From the NCBI GenBank assembly GCA_045590395.1, contig JAZNQX010000063.1, forward strand, positions 1 to 64,000: 64,000 nucleotides of DNA. Direction: 5' to 3'. The translations under genes and the position numbers were made by a program. The DNA comes from SIG607 sp045590395 (lineage in GTDB: Bacteria; Bacillota; Clostridia; Oscillospirales; Acutalibacteraceae). Position 1 is the first letter of the stretch; each line of letters begins with the position of its first letter. The notes beneath the pieces are model-generated. The model ran no database searches. It was not told the origin of the DNA and saw only the letters and a program-made list of their open reading frames with translations. Below are positions 50,495-59,112 of the stretch, piece by piece.

Positions 50495-51160
50495 ATGATA
50501 GGTAAAAAAAGACTTACGCTTTTTTGCGGACATTACGGAAGCGGTAAAACAAATATAGCCGTTAATGTTGCAATTAAGCTTAAAGAGAGCTATAATAATA
50601 TCGCCCTTGCTGACCTTGACATAGTAAATCCTTATTTCAGAACAAAGGACAGCAGTGAAGAGCTTAAAAGCAAGGGTATAAGGCTTATCTGTTCTGAGTA
50701 TGCAAACTCTAATGTAGATATTCCGGCTCTCCCACAGGATGTGTACGCCATTACCGATGATAAAACACTTAAATGTGTACTTGATATCGGCGGTGATGAC
50801 AGAGGAGCACTGGTTCTGGGCAGAATTTCGGATAAAATTTCAGAGGAAAATGACTTCGAAATGCTTATGGTTATAAATTCGTTTCGTCCCTTAACCAGAG
50901 ATACCGAGTCTTTAATAGAGGTTTTTTCTGAAATAGAGGCTGCGGCAAAAATTAAATTTACAGGCCTTGTTAACAATTCAAACCTTGGTGAAGAAACCAC
51001 GGCAGAGGATGTTTTAAGCTCTGTCAACTATGCTAATGATATATCAAAAGCCACAGGCCTTCCTGTAGTTATGACCTGTGTAAAAGAAGACCTGTATGAG
51101 TCTTTAAAGGACAAGATACCTAATCTTTTGGGACTTAAACTGCAGAAGAAAATTTTGTAG
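50495..51160 (+). CDS. P-loop ATPase (ParA/MinD-like) in the oxidoreductase operon
   Basis: This is a 221-residue nucleotide-binding protein. The P-loop is LFCGHYGSGKTNIAVNVAIK. ALADLDIVNPYFRTKD follows, then VLDIGGDDRGALVLGRIS (Walker B-like) and a C-terminal VNNSNLGEETTAEDVL. It has the deviant-Walker look of ParA/MinD/Mrp proteins but no DNA-binding or metal motif. It lies between the ligase and ferredoxin genes. Related ATPases accompany 2-oxoacid oxidoreductases in Clostridia and could help assemble or activate them. Function unknown. Confidence 0.75.
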   Translation: MIGKKRLTLFCGHYGSGKTNIAVNVAIKLKESYNNIALADLDIVNPYFRTKDSSEELKSKGIRLICSEYANSNVDIPALPQDVYAITDDKTLKCVLDIGGDDRGALVLGRISDKISEENDFEMLMVINSFRPLTRDTESLIEVFSEIEAAAKIKFTGLVNNSNLGEETTAEDVLSSVNYANDISKATGLPVVMTCVKEDLYESLKDKIPNLLGLKLQKKIL

Positions 51161-51216
51161 ATTCCACAAATTAAATTTGTGCCTTCGAATATATAATTTG
51201 CTAAGGAGTGTTTATT

Positions 51217-51423
51217 TTGGCAAAATTAACATTTAAAACCGACAACTGTAAGGGTTGCGGCCTTTGCGTAGATGCCTGTCCCAAGCAGGTACTTATTCTC
51301 GCAAATGACAAAATCAACAAAAAGGGACATCACCCTGTAGAAGCGGCAAATATTGACGCTTGTATTGGCTGTGCTTTCTGTGCAACAATGTGTCCTGACT
51401 GTATCATTAAGGTAGAAAGGTAG
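51217..51423 (+). CDS. 2-oxoacid:ferredoxin oxidoreductase delta subunit (2x[4Fe-4S] ferredoxin)
   Basis: This 68-residue ferredoxin has two clusters, CKGCGLCVDACP and CIGCAFCATMCP, and relays electrons to or from the TPP enzyme. It starts at TTG 51217 behind AAGGAG; the GTG at 51208 overlaps that site. First of the four oxidoreductase genes in the order delta, alpha, beta, gamma, each overlapping the next by about one base. Confidence 0.92.
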   Translation: MAKLTFKTDNCKGCGLCVDACPKQVLILANDKINKKGHHPVEAANIDACIGCAFCATMCPDCIIKVER

Positions 51424-52496
51424 TGAGTAAAGTGGCAGATAAAGTTTTGATGAAGGGTAACGAAGCTATTGCCGAAGCCGCTATTGTTGCAGGCTGTCGT
51501 CATTACTTCGGTTATCCTATAACTCCCCAGACAGAAATTGCCGCTTATATGGCAAAACGTATGCCCAAAATCGGCGGAACCTTCCTTCAGGCTGAAAGTG
51601 AAATCGCCGCTATCAATATGGTATACGGCGTTGCTTCTACCGGTAAGCGTGTTATGACCTCTTCTTCAAGCCCCGGAGTTTCCCTTAAGGGTGAAGGCCT
51701 TTCTTATATTGCAGGTGCTGACCTTCCGTCCCTTATAGTAAACGTTCAGCGCGGTGGCCCCGGCCTTGGCGGTATTCAGCCCTCTCAGTCTGACTATTTT
51801 CAGGCTACAAAGGCAGGCGGACACGGCGACTTTAAAATGATAGTTCTTGCCCCCGCCTCTGTTCAGGAAATGGCTGACCTTACTGTTAAGGGCTTTGAAC
51901 TCGCTGACAAATACCGTATGACATCTATGATTCTTGCCGACGGTACTATGGGACAGATGATGGAGCCTGTTTCTCTCGATTTTGAGGTATCAGAGAAAAT
52001 AGATAAGCCCTGGGCTACCACAGGAACCAAAATGGAGCGCGAGCATAATATTGTTAACTCTCTTTTCCTTGTTCCCGAAGAACTTGAAAAATCAAACTTT
52101 GAGCGTTTTGAACGCTATAAGTACATAGAGGAAAACGAAACCATGTGGGAAGAGTATCTTATGGACGATGCAGAAATTTGTATTGCCGCATTCGGTATTG
52201 CCGCCCGTGTTTCTAAAAACGCTATAAATGAGGCAAGAAAGCAGGGTATTAAGGTTGGTCTTATCCGTCCTATTACTCTCTGGCCTTTCCCCACAAAAGC
52301 ATTTAAAGAGGCTGCCGAAAAGGTAAGCAGTATTATATCTGTTGAGCTTTCTATGGGACAGATGATAGAGGACGTTCGTCTTGCAAGTGAGAGCAAGGTT
52401 CCCGTAACCCTTTGCAACCGTGCAGGCGGTATGATTCCTTCTCCCGAACAAGTACTCGACGCAATTAAAGAAGCAGCAAAAGGAGGCGCAAAATAA
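51423..52496 (+). CDS. vorB: 2-oxoacid:ferredoxin oxidoreductase alpha subunit
   Basis: This is the alpha chain (pyrimidine-binding and core domains I/II) of an enzyme that interconverts a 2-oxoacid plus CoA with acyl-CoA, CO2 and reduced ferredoxin. The 357 residues begin VLMKGNEAIAEAAIVAGCRH, with FGYPITPQTEIAAYMAK, SSSSPGVSLKGEGLSYI and GGPGLGGIQPSQSDYFQATK, the common VorB/KorA text. GTG 51423 overlaps the ferredoxin stop; GTG 51432 is an alternative start. Whether it prefers branched-chain 2-oxoacids or 2-oxoglutarate cannot be read from sequence; the Val T-box and adjacent ilvE favour branched-chain. Confidence 0.88.
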   Translation: MSKVADKVLMKGNEAIAEAAIVAGCRHYFGYPITPQTEIAAYMAKRMPKIGGTFLQAESEIAAINMVYGVASTGKRVMTSSSSPGVSLKGEGLSYIAGADLPSLIVNVQRGGPGLGGIQPSQSDYFQATKAGGHGDFKMIVLAPASVQEMADLTVKGFELADKYRMTSMILADGTMGQMMEPVSLDFEVSEKIDKPWATTGTKMEREHNIVNSLFLVPEELEKSNFERFERYKYIEENETMWEEYLMDDAEICIAAFGIAARVSKNAINEARKQGIKVGLIRPITLWPFPTKAFKEAAEKVSSIISVELSMGQMIEDVRLASESKVPVTLCNRAGGMIPSPEQVLDAIKEAAKGGAK

Positions 52497-53251
52497 TGGT
52501 AGTTTTTGATAAACCGCATGCACTTACCGATGTGCCTATGCATTATTGCCCCGGCTGTACTCACGGTATTGTTCACCGTCTTGTTGCTGAGGTTATTGAC
52601 GAACTCGGTATTGAGGGCAAAACCATTGGTATAGCCCCTGTTGGCTGTTCCGTTATGGCGTATAATTATTTCGGTTGTGATATGATAGAGGCCGCTCATG
52701 GACGCGCACCTGCCGTTGCTACAGGTGTTAAGCGCGCTGACCCTGAAAATCATATAGTATTTACCTATCAGGGTGACGGTGACCTTGCTTCTATCGGTAT
52801 GGCAGAAACCGTACACAGTGCCGCAAGAAATGAAAACATAACCGTTATATTCATTAACAATGCTATATACGGTATGACAGGCGGACAGATGGCTCCGACC
52901 TCTCTTCCCGGTCAGGTAACACAGACCTCACCCTACGGCAGAGATGTAAACCATTGCGGCTATCCCGTTAAGGTTTGTGAAATGCTCTCAAAGCTTGACG
53001 GCCCTGAGTATCTCGAAAGAGTCACAGTTAACAATGTTAAAAATGTAAAGAACGCTAAGAAGGCAATTAAAAAGGCTTTCCAGAATCAGATAGACGGTAA
53101 GGGATTTTCTCTTGTTGAGGTTGTGTCAAGTTGTCCTACCAACTGGGGTATGACACCAAAACAGGCACTTGAGTGGATTGACGAGAAAATGATTCCTTAT
53201 TATCCGCTTGGCGTTTATAAAGACAGAAGCGCAGAAAAGGGGGAAGAATAA
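52496..53251 (+). CDS. vorA: 2-oxoacid:ferredoxin oxidoreductase beta subunit (TPP-binding)
   Basis: This 251-residue subunit binds thiamine pyrophosphate. It carries HYCPGCTHGIVHRLVAEVID, PVGCSVMAYNYF, HGRAPAVATGVKRA and the TPP motif QGDGDLASIGMAETVHSAA with INNAIYGMTGGQMAPTS. Unlike some KorB chains it has no extra [4Fe-4S] Cys set beyond the usual one. ATG 52496 overlaps the alpha stop. Confidence 0.9.
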   Translation: MVVFDKPHALTDVPMHYCPGCTHGIVHRLVAEVIDELGIEGKTIGIAPVGCSVMAYNYFGCDMIEAAHGRAPAVATGVKRADPENHIVFTYQGDGDLASIGMAETVHSAARNENITVIFINNAIYGMTGGQMAPTSLPGQVTQTSPYGRDVNHCGYPVKVCEMLSKLDGPEYLERVTVNNVKNVKNAKKAIKKAFQNQIDGKGFSLVEVVSSCPTNWGMTPKQALEWIDEKMIPYYPLGVYKDRSAEKGEE

Positions 53252-53784
53252 TGGCTACTAAACAGTTTTTGTTTTCGGGATTTGGCGGTCAGGGTATTCT
53301 TTTCGCCGGTAAGTTTATGGCTTATAAAGGCCTTATTGATGATAAGCAGGTAAGCTGGCTTCCGTCATACGGCCCCGAAATGCGCGGCGGTACAGCAAGC
53401 TGTAGCGTAATTGTCAGTGACGAGCCCGTGGGTTCTCCCATAGTATCAAAACCTGATGTGCTTATCGCTATGAATCTTCCTTCTCTTGATAAATATGAGT
53501 CTACCGTAAAGAAAGGCGGTATGATTTTCCTTGACTCAACCCTTATTGAGCGCAAGGTAGAAAGAGATGACGTTAAGGTTTTCTATATTCCTGCCACAAA
53601 GCTGGCAAGTGATAATAATATGCCTACCCTTGCTAATATGATTATAGTAGGTAAGGTATTAAGTGAACTTAACGATTTCCAAAAAGAAAGCGTTGACGCT
53701 GCTCTTTCAAAGGTTATTTCTGCAAAACGTGCAGATATGGCTGATATAAACCGCAAGGCTATGCAGATAGGCGCTGAAAACTAA
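53251..53784 (+). CDS. vorC: 2-oxoacid:ferredoxin oxidoreductase gamma subunit
   Basis: This is the 177-residue gamma chain (domain III). It has FSGFGGQGILFAGKFMAYKG, then VSWLPSYGPEMRGGTASCSV and DEPVGSPIVSKPDVLIAMN. It completes the four-subunit enzyme. ATG 53251 shares a base with the beta stop, consistent with equal expression of the subunits. Confidence 0.92.
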   Translation: MATKQFLFSGFGGQGILFAGKFMAYKGLIDDKQVSWLPSYGPEMRGGTASCSVIVSDEPVGSPIVSKPDVLIAMNLPSLDKYESTVKKGGMIFLDSTLIERKVERDDVKVFYIPATKLASDNNMPTLANMIIVGKVLSELNDFQKESVDAALSKVISAKRADMADINRKAMQIGAEN

Positions 53785-53805
53785 TCTTAAGGAGAATTAA
53801 GGAAT

Positions 53806-54870
53806 ATGAATATTTCTATTACTAAAACTGCCTGTCCTAAAGAAAAACCCGACAGCAGTGTACTGGGCTTTGGAAAATATTTTACCGACCATATGTTTAT
53901 GATGGATTATTCAAGAGATAAGGGTTGGTATAATGCAAGAATTGTTCCCTTTGAGAATATTTCTTTGCATCCTGCCTCTACTGTTCTTCATTACGGCAGT
54001 GAGATTTTTGAGGGCCTTAAGGCTTATAGACGCAAAGACGGTAAGGTACAGCTTTTCCGTCCTATAGAGAATATCCGTCGTATGAACAGCTCTGCAGAAA
54101 GACTTTGTCTGCCTCAGATTCCTGAAGAGGACGCTATGCAGGCTCTTAAAACCTTTGTCGCTTTAGAGCAGGACTGGACTCCCTCTGCGGCAGGTACTTC
54201 ACTTTATCTTCGTCCCTTTATGTTCGGTAATGACGAAACCTTAGGTGTTCACGCTGTACATAACGCAACCTTTGTTATTATTGCTTCACCTGTAGGCAGC
54301 TACTATAAAGAGGGCATTAACCCGGTTAAAATTATGATAGAAGACCAGGATGTTCGTGCTGTGCGCGGAGGTACCGGTTATGCTAAATGTGGCGGTAACT
54401 ATGCAGCAAGTAACAGAGCAGGTGAGCGCGCTGAACAGCAGGGCTATTCACAGGTACTCTGGCTTGATGGTGTTGAGAGAAAGTATATTGAAGAGGTTGG
54501 CGCTATGAACGTAATGTTCAAAATCAACGGCGAAATCGTTACTCCTATGCTTTCGGGCTCAATTCTCCCCGGTATTACAAGAAAATCCTGCCTTGAGGTG
54601 CTAAGAAGCGAGGGCTATAAGGTAAGTGAAAGACTGCTTAGCATTGATGAGCTTGAAGAGGCTATGAACAACGGTACTCTTGAAGAGGCTTGGGGTTGCG
54701 GAACTGCTGCTGTAGTTTCTCCTATTGGTGAACTTTGCTACAAGGGTGTAAAGCACCAGGTTAGCGGCGGCAAAATCGGTGAAGTTACTCAGCACCTTTA
54801 CGATACCCTTACATCTATTCAGTGGGGTAATGCTGAGGATAAGTTCAACTGGACCGAGCAAATCGACTAA
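53806..54870 (+). CDS. ilvE: Branched-chain amino acid aminotransferase
   Basis: This fold-type IV PLP enzyme interconverts Val, Leu and Ile with their 2-oxoacids using glutamate. The 354 residues show LHYGSEIFEGLKAYRR, the Schiff-base Lys region GTGYAKCGGNYAASNRAG, QVLWLDGVERKYIEEVGAMN and SGSILPGITRKSCLEVLRSEG, the long-form BCAT pattern. Last gene of the Val T-box operon, immediately after the oxidoreductase, which is the strongest pointer to the branched-chain nature of that enzyme. Confidence 0.95.
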   Translation: MNISITKTACPKEKPDSSVLGFGKYFTDHMFMMDYSRDKGWYNARIVPFENISLHPASTVLHYGSEIFEGLKAYRRKDGKVQLFRPIENIRRMNSSAERLCLPQIPEEDAMQALKTFVALEQDWTPSAAGTSLYLRPFMFGNDETLGVHAVHNATFVIIASPVGSYYKEGINPVKIMIEDQDVRAVRGGTGYAKCGGNYAASNRAGERAEQQGYSQVLWLDGVERKYIEEVGAMNVMFKINGEIVTPMLSGSILPGITRKSCLEVLRSEGYKVSERLLSIDELEEAMNNGTLEEAWGCGTAAVVSPIGELCYKGVKHQVSGGKIGEVTQHLYDTLTSIQWGNAEDKFNWTEQID

Positions 54871-54884
54871 TTTTAAAAAAGTGG

Positions 54885-54913
54885 TTGACAAACTAAAATT
54901 GCGGTGATATAAT
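54885..54913 (+). promoter_or_regulatory. Promoter of the Leu T-box operon
   Basis: TTGACA (54885-54890), 17 bases, TATAAT (54908-54913): perfect consensus. Confidence 0.92.
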
Positions 54914-54919
54914 TATCTC

Positions 54920-55183
54920 AAATTTTTAAATGCGATGAAGGAATTATTCTTTATATGCGCTTGTTTTCAGAGAGTCGGCGGTTGGTGAGAGCCGATACGG
55001 TAGTATAAAGTAAGTCTCGTTCCGGAGCAGAACTGCTGAAACACAGTAAGCGGTTACGGCGTGCCCCGTTATCATGGCAAAAGGCTTGTTGGAGCCTTAC
55101 TGAGTGACCGTTTATACGGTAATTAGGGTGGTACCGCGAATATTATTCGTCCCTGAAACTATTATGGTTTCAGGGGCTTTTTA
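54920..55183 (+). promoter_or_regulatory. T-box leader, predicted leucine specifier (CTC)
   Basis: Stem I has CAGAGAGTCGGCGGTTGG. The antiterminator core is AGGGTGGTACCGCG (55125-55138), and the terminator is 55151-55159 with 55167-55175 and a T-run. Lower helix GGAA (54940-54943)/TTCC (55020-55023) and upper helix CTTTATAT (54949-54956)/GTATAAAG (55003-55010) enclose a loop TAAGTCTCG with CTC at 55016-55018, six bases before GAGC. CTC is a frequent Leu specifier. It controls 55214-59919. Confidence 0.87.
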
Positions 55184-55213
55184 TTTGTTTTAGTTTAGAA
55201 AGGAAGAATTATT

Positions 55214-56593
55214 ATGAGAAAAGTAAGAATTGCAGATACAACTCTTTGCAGTGGTGAAGTAAGCTACAGTTTCAAGGAAAAAATTGAAATTGCAAGACAG
55301 CTTGAAAATCTAAAAATTGATATAATAGAGCTTGGCGCTATTGAAAACGCAAGAACTGATATTTTACTTGTAAAAACTATTTCTTCTTTTGTTAAATCAG
55401 GTATCCTCTCTGTTGCAGGCGGTATGACAAAAGAAAGCATAGACAATGCTGCCTCCGCGCTTTCAAATGCGGTTAATAAAAGGATAAGAATTGAACTTCC
55501 CGTGTCCCCCGTGGGTATGGAATATGTTTGTCATAAAAAGCCTGATAAAATGCTTCCCTTTATTGAATCTCTTGTTGGTGCCGCAAAAGAAAGGGTAGAG
55601 GATGTCGAGTTCTGTGCCATTGATGCTACCCGTGCTGAAGAAGACTTTCTTAAATCTGCCATCAAAACTGCTGTAAATGCCGGTGCTACATCGGTTTCGG
55701 TTTATGACAGCGCCGCAGAAACAATGCTGCCCGATGAGTTTGCTGATTTTGCCCGTAAGGTTTGCAAAAAGGCAGATGTAGAGGTTGGCGCATTTTGCGA
55801 TAACAAAAACGGTATGGCAGTAGCCGATGCCGTACTTGCTGTAAGAAATGGTGTTTCTGTTGTTAAGACAGCAGTAGGTACAGGTGCCGTTCCTCTTGAA
55901 ACCTTTGCAGAAATGATAAATAACTGCGGTAATTCCTTTGGTATATATGCAGATATAAATTATACAAATTTACACCGTATTATAAAACAGATAAACTGGG
56001 TTAAAGAAAACTCAAAGGATGGCAAAAACAGTGTAAGCAGTGAAAGTATAGATAATACCGTCGCTCTTGACAAAGATTCTGATCGCACCGCTGTTGCTAC
56101 TGCAGTGCTGAAACTCGGCTATGATTTAAGTGATGAGGACAGCGGTAAGGTTTATGATGAATTTGTGCGTGTGGCAGAAAAGAAAAATGTTGGCTATAAA
56201 GAGCTTGATGCTATAGTTGCAAGCGTAGCCTTGCAGGTTCCTGCCACATATAAGCTTATCAATTATGTTGTAAACACAGGTAATATTATTTCTTCAAGCT
56301 CTCAGGTTGCCCTTGAAAAAGAAGGCAAAACCTATCAGGGTGTTTCTATCGGTAGCGGTCCTATTGATGCGGCTTTCCTTGCTATTGAGCAGATAATAGG
56401 AACCCATTTTGAACTGGATGATTTCCAGATTCAGTCGGTAACAGAAGGTAAAGAGGCTATGGGTAGCGCTCTTGTAAAACTGAGAGCAAACGGAAAGCTT
56501 TATTCGGGTAACGGTATTTCCACCGACATTATAGGCGCAAGTATTCGCGCATATCTTAGTGCTGTAAACAAGATAGTTTACGAGGAGGCATAA
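55214..56593 (+). CDS. LeuA-like protein with lost catalytic residues
   Basis: This 459-residue protein follows the 2-isopropylmalate synthase plan: a TIM-barrel N-terminal region (1-270), a linker, and a C-terminal LeuA dimer/allosteric domain (about 350-459; GSGPIDAAFLAIEQIIG, SVTEGKEAMGSALVKL). The catalytic DTTLRDGE is here DTTLCSGE (Arg to Cys12, metal Asp to Ser13), the metal HxHND is FCDNK (194-198), and the GERxGN segment is GTGAVPLE. It therefore should not bind the divalent metal or do the usual Claisen condensation. The retained allosteric fold and Leu T-box suggest a leucine-linked sensor, scaffold or new enzyme; no function is known to me. Confidence 0.8.
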   Translation: MRKVRIADTTLCSGEVSYSFKEKIEIARQLENLKIDIIELGAIENARTDILLVKTISSFVKSGILSVAGGMTKESIDNAASALSNAVNKRIRIELPVSPVGMEYVCHKKPDKMLPFIESLVGAAKERVEDVEFCAIDATRAEEDFLKSAIKTAVNAGATSVSVYDSAAETMLPDEFADFARKVCKKADVEVGAFCDNKNGMAVADAVLAVRNGVSVVKTAVGTGAVPLETFAEMINNCGNSFGIYADINYTNLHRIIKQINWVKENSKDGKNSVSSESIDNTVALDKDSDRTAVATAVLKLGYDLSDEDSGKVYDEFVRVAEKKNVGYKELDAIVASVALQVPATYKLINYVVNTGNIISSSSQVALEKEGKTYQGVSIGSGPIDAAFLAIEQIIGTHFELDDFQIQSVTEGKEAMGSALVKLRANGKLYSGNGISTDIIGASIRAYLSAVNKIVYEEA

Positions 56594-56595
56594 AA

Positions 56596-59100
56596 ATGAA
56601 ATTCTCTTTTTCTACAAAAGGATGGCATAATATATCCTTTGAAGAATTTTGTGAAATAGCAAAAGACCTTAAGTTTGAGGGAATTGAACTTCATAATATA
56701 AATAATCCTCTTTTTACTGATAAGGACGGCGCTTTTCACGAGCATACAGCGGCAGGAACAATAAGAAAGCTTTACGAAAAGAAGCTTTCTTTACCCTGCA
56801 TTGATACTATTTGCAATATAGCAGATAATGATGAATTTGATAAAAGCGTGGATGAAATTCTTGCCTGTATTGATATTGCAAAGCGCCTTAAAATACCCTT
56901 TATAAGACTTCACGCCGGTATGGCAGAGGATATCGAAAAGGCTACAGCCTGCGTGGTTTCTATTATTGAAAAAACCATATCCGATGCCGAGGAAAACGGG
57001 GTTACATTGCTTCTTGAAACCTCGGGTATCTTCTCTAATACCGAGATTCTCAGAGATACTCTTGAACTCTTTGCAAGTGATAGTCTTGCGGCTTCGCTTG
57101 ATATGTATTCTGCATATTTCATAGGTAAAGAAGATGCTGAACAGATTATTAAAAATCTGGGTGCTTATGTAAAACACGTTCATGTAAGGGACGCGCAAAA
57201 AGTTAACGGTAAATTGGAAAATTGTCTTATCGGTGAGGGCGAAATGCCTATTAACGATATGATGCTGGCTCTTCGCAGTGTAAATTATGACGGATATTTC
57301 TCACTGATATGGGACCCCTCATGGTGTGAGGAGCTTGACGATATGGAGATTATATTCTCTCATTTTGTCAACTTTATGAAGCAGTATGGTGATATTTCTA
57401 AAAACGAAACTACACTTTACTACAACAAAACTCATACGGGAAAATTTGTGTGGAAAAAGGATTTACTTATTGACCTTACCTTCCCACAGGTGCTTGACAG
57501 AATGGCAGAGGAATTTCCTGACCAGTATGCATTTAAGTACACCACCCTTGATTATACCCGTACCTACAGCCAGTTCAGAGATGACGTTGATACCTTTGCC
57601 AGAGCCCTTGTTTCTATGGGCGTAAAGGCAGGTACCAAGGTAGCTGTATGGGCTTCGAATGTGCCTCAGTGGTATATTTCCTTCTGGGCGGCTACAAAAA
57701 TAGGTGCCGTACTTGTTACGGTTAACACCGCTTATAAAATTCACGAGGCTGAGTATCTGCTTAAGCAGTCGGATACCCATACCCTTATTATGACTCAGGG
57801 AAGCAAGGATACAAACTACGGCGAAATTATAGCCCGTCTTTGTCCTGAGCTTGAAACTATGAAGTCAGGAAGCGCTCTTCACAGCAAAAAACTTCCTTTC
57901 CTTCGTAATGTAATTACCGTAGGCTTTAAACAGAAGGGCTGTATGACCTGGAATGACGCCTTGGCACGTTCTATTGATACCCCTGTGGAAGAGGTTTACA
58001 GAATGGCGGCGGCTGTTGATAAGGACGACGTTTGTAATATGCAGTATACTTCGGGTACTACAGGATTTCCTAAGGGTGTTATGCTTACTCACTATAATGT
58101 TGTAAATAACGGAAAGTATATCGGCGACCATATGGATCTTTCTACCGCAGACAGAATGATGATACAGGTGCCTATGTTCCATTGCTTTGGTATGGTACTT
58201 TCTATGACCGCGTCTATGACTCATGGTACAACTATGTATCCTATGCCGTATTTTTCACCAAAGCCTTCTCTCGCTTGTGTTCATAATGACCATTTTCCCG
58301 CCTTTATCGGCGTACCTACCATGTTTATTGCTATGATGCAGCACCCTGATTTTGAAAAAACCGACTTTTCTTATATGCGTGTGGGCATTATGGCGGGCTC
58401 TAACTGTCCTGCCGACCTTATGAAACAGGCAACAGAGGTTATGAATATGAAGGAAATTGTATCTGTTTACGGTCAGACCGAAGCGTCACCCGGTTGCACT
58501 ATGAGTAGCTGGTATGATTCTCTTGAGGTTAGAACCGAAACCGTAGGCAGCGCATTTGCTAATGTTGAGTGTAAGATAATCGACCCCGAAACAGGGGAGG
58601 ACTGCCCTGACGGAGTTAACGGTGAGTTTGTTGCCCGTGGCTATAATATAATGAAGGGCTATTATAAAATGCCTAAGGCTACAGCGGCGGCTATTGATAA
58701 GGACGGTTGGCTTCACACAGGCGACCTAGCTTGCAGACGCCCTGACGGAAACTATCTTATAACAGGTCGTCTTAAGGATATGATTATCAGAGGCGGAGAA
58801 AACATTTATCCTAAGGAAATTGAGGAATTTATATTCACTAATCCTAAGGTAAGTGATGTTCAGGTTATAGGTGTTCCCGATAAGCAGTACGGCGAAGAAA
58901 TTATGGCCTGTATTATTCTTAAAGAGGGCGAAACTATGACCGAAGAAGAAATAAAGGGTTATATTTCCGCCAATATGGCGCGTCATAAGGTTCCTCGCTA
59001 TATTGATTTTGTAGATAAGTTCCCAATGAATGCGGCAGGTAAAATACTTAAGTACAAAATGAGAGAGGAAGCCGCCAAAAAACTGGGACTTGATGAGTAA
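56596..59100 (+). CDS. TIM-barrel (sugar isomerase/AP endonuclease-like)-acyl-CoA ligase fusion
   Basis: This is an 834-residue two-domain protein. Residues 1-265 resemble xylose-isomerase-like barrels: FEEFCEIAKDLKFEGIELHN, IPFIRLHAGM, VTLLLETSGIFS, AASLDMYSAYF and the metal motif VKHVHVRDAQ; the final barrel Glu appears replaced (FSLIWDPSW). From about 290 onward is a complete AMP-forming ligase: MQYTSGTTGFPKGVMLTHYN near 484, VYGQTEASPGCTMSS, WLHTGDLACRRPDGNYLITG, GRLKDMIIRGGENIYPKEI and catalytic Lys FPMNAAGKILKYKMRE. This ligase is FadD-like and only distantly related to the two HTH-cupin ligases. It sits in the Leu T-box operon, so isovalerate or a derivative is a candidate substrate by inference. 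Confidence 0.83.
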   Translation: MKFSFSTKGWHNISFEEFCEIAKDLKFEGIELHNINNPLFTDKDGAFHEHTAAGTIRKLYEKKLSLPCIDTICNIADNDEFDKSVDEILACIDIAKRLKIPFIRLHAGMAEDIEKATACVVSIIEKTISDAEENGVTLLLETSGIFSNTEILRDTLELFASDSLAASLDMYSAYFIGKEDAEQIIKNLGAYVKHVHVRDAQKVNGKLENCLIGEGEMPINDMMLALRSVNYDGYFSLIWDPSWCEELDDMEIIFSHFVNFMKQYGDISKNETTLYYNKTHTGKFVWKKDLLIDLTFPQVLDRMAEEFPDQYAFKYTTLDYTRTYSQFRDDVDTFARALVSMGVKAGTKVAVWASNVPQWYISFWAATKIGAVLVTVNTAYKIHEAEYLLKQSDTHTLIMTQGSKDTNYGEIIARLCPELETMKSGSALHSKKLPFLRNVITVGFKQKGCMTWNDALARSIDTPVEEVYRMAAAVDKDDVCNMQYTSGTTGFPKGVMLTHYNVVNNGKYIGDHMDLSTADRMMIQVPMFHCFGMVLSMTASMTHGTTMYPMPYFSPKPSLACVHNDHFPAFIGVPTMFIAMMQHPDFEKTDFSYMRVGIMAGSNCPADLMKQATEVMNMKEIVSVYGQTEASPGCTMSSWYDSLEVRTETVGSAFANVECKIIDPETGEDCPDGVNGEFVARGYNIMKGYYKMPKATAAAIDKDGWLHTGDLACRRPDGNYLITGRLKDMIIRGGENIYPKEIEEFIFTNPKVSDVQVIGVPDKQYGEEIMACIILKEGETMTEEEIKGYISANMARHKVPRYIDFVDKFPMNAAGKILKYKMREEAAKKLGLDE

Positions 59101-59112
59101 TCGGTGATAAAA

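Noticed and set aside
52115..52816. 233-residue minus-strand frame across the alpha/beta oxidoreductase genes
   Set aside because: It spans two overlapping conserved genes and has no motif or ribosome-binding site.
55214..56593. Annotation as active 2-isopropylmalate synthase (leuA)
   Set aside because: The Arg/Asp of DTTLRDGE and both His of HxH are replaced, so the usual reaction is not supported.
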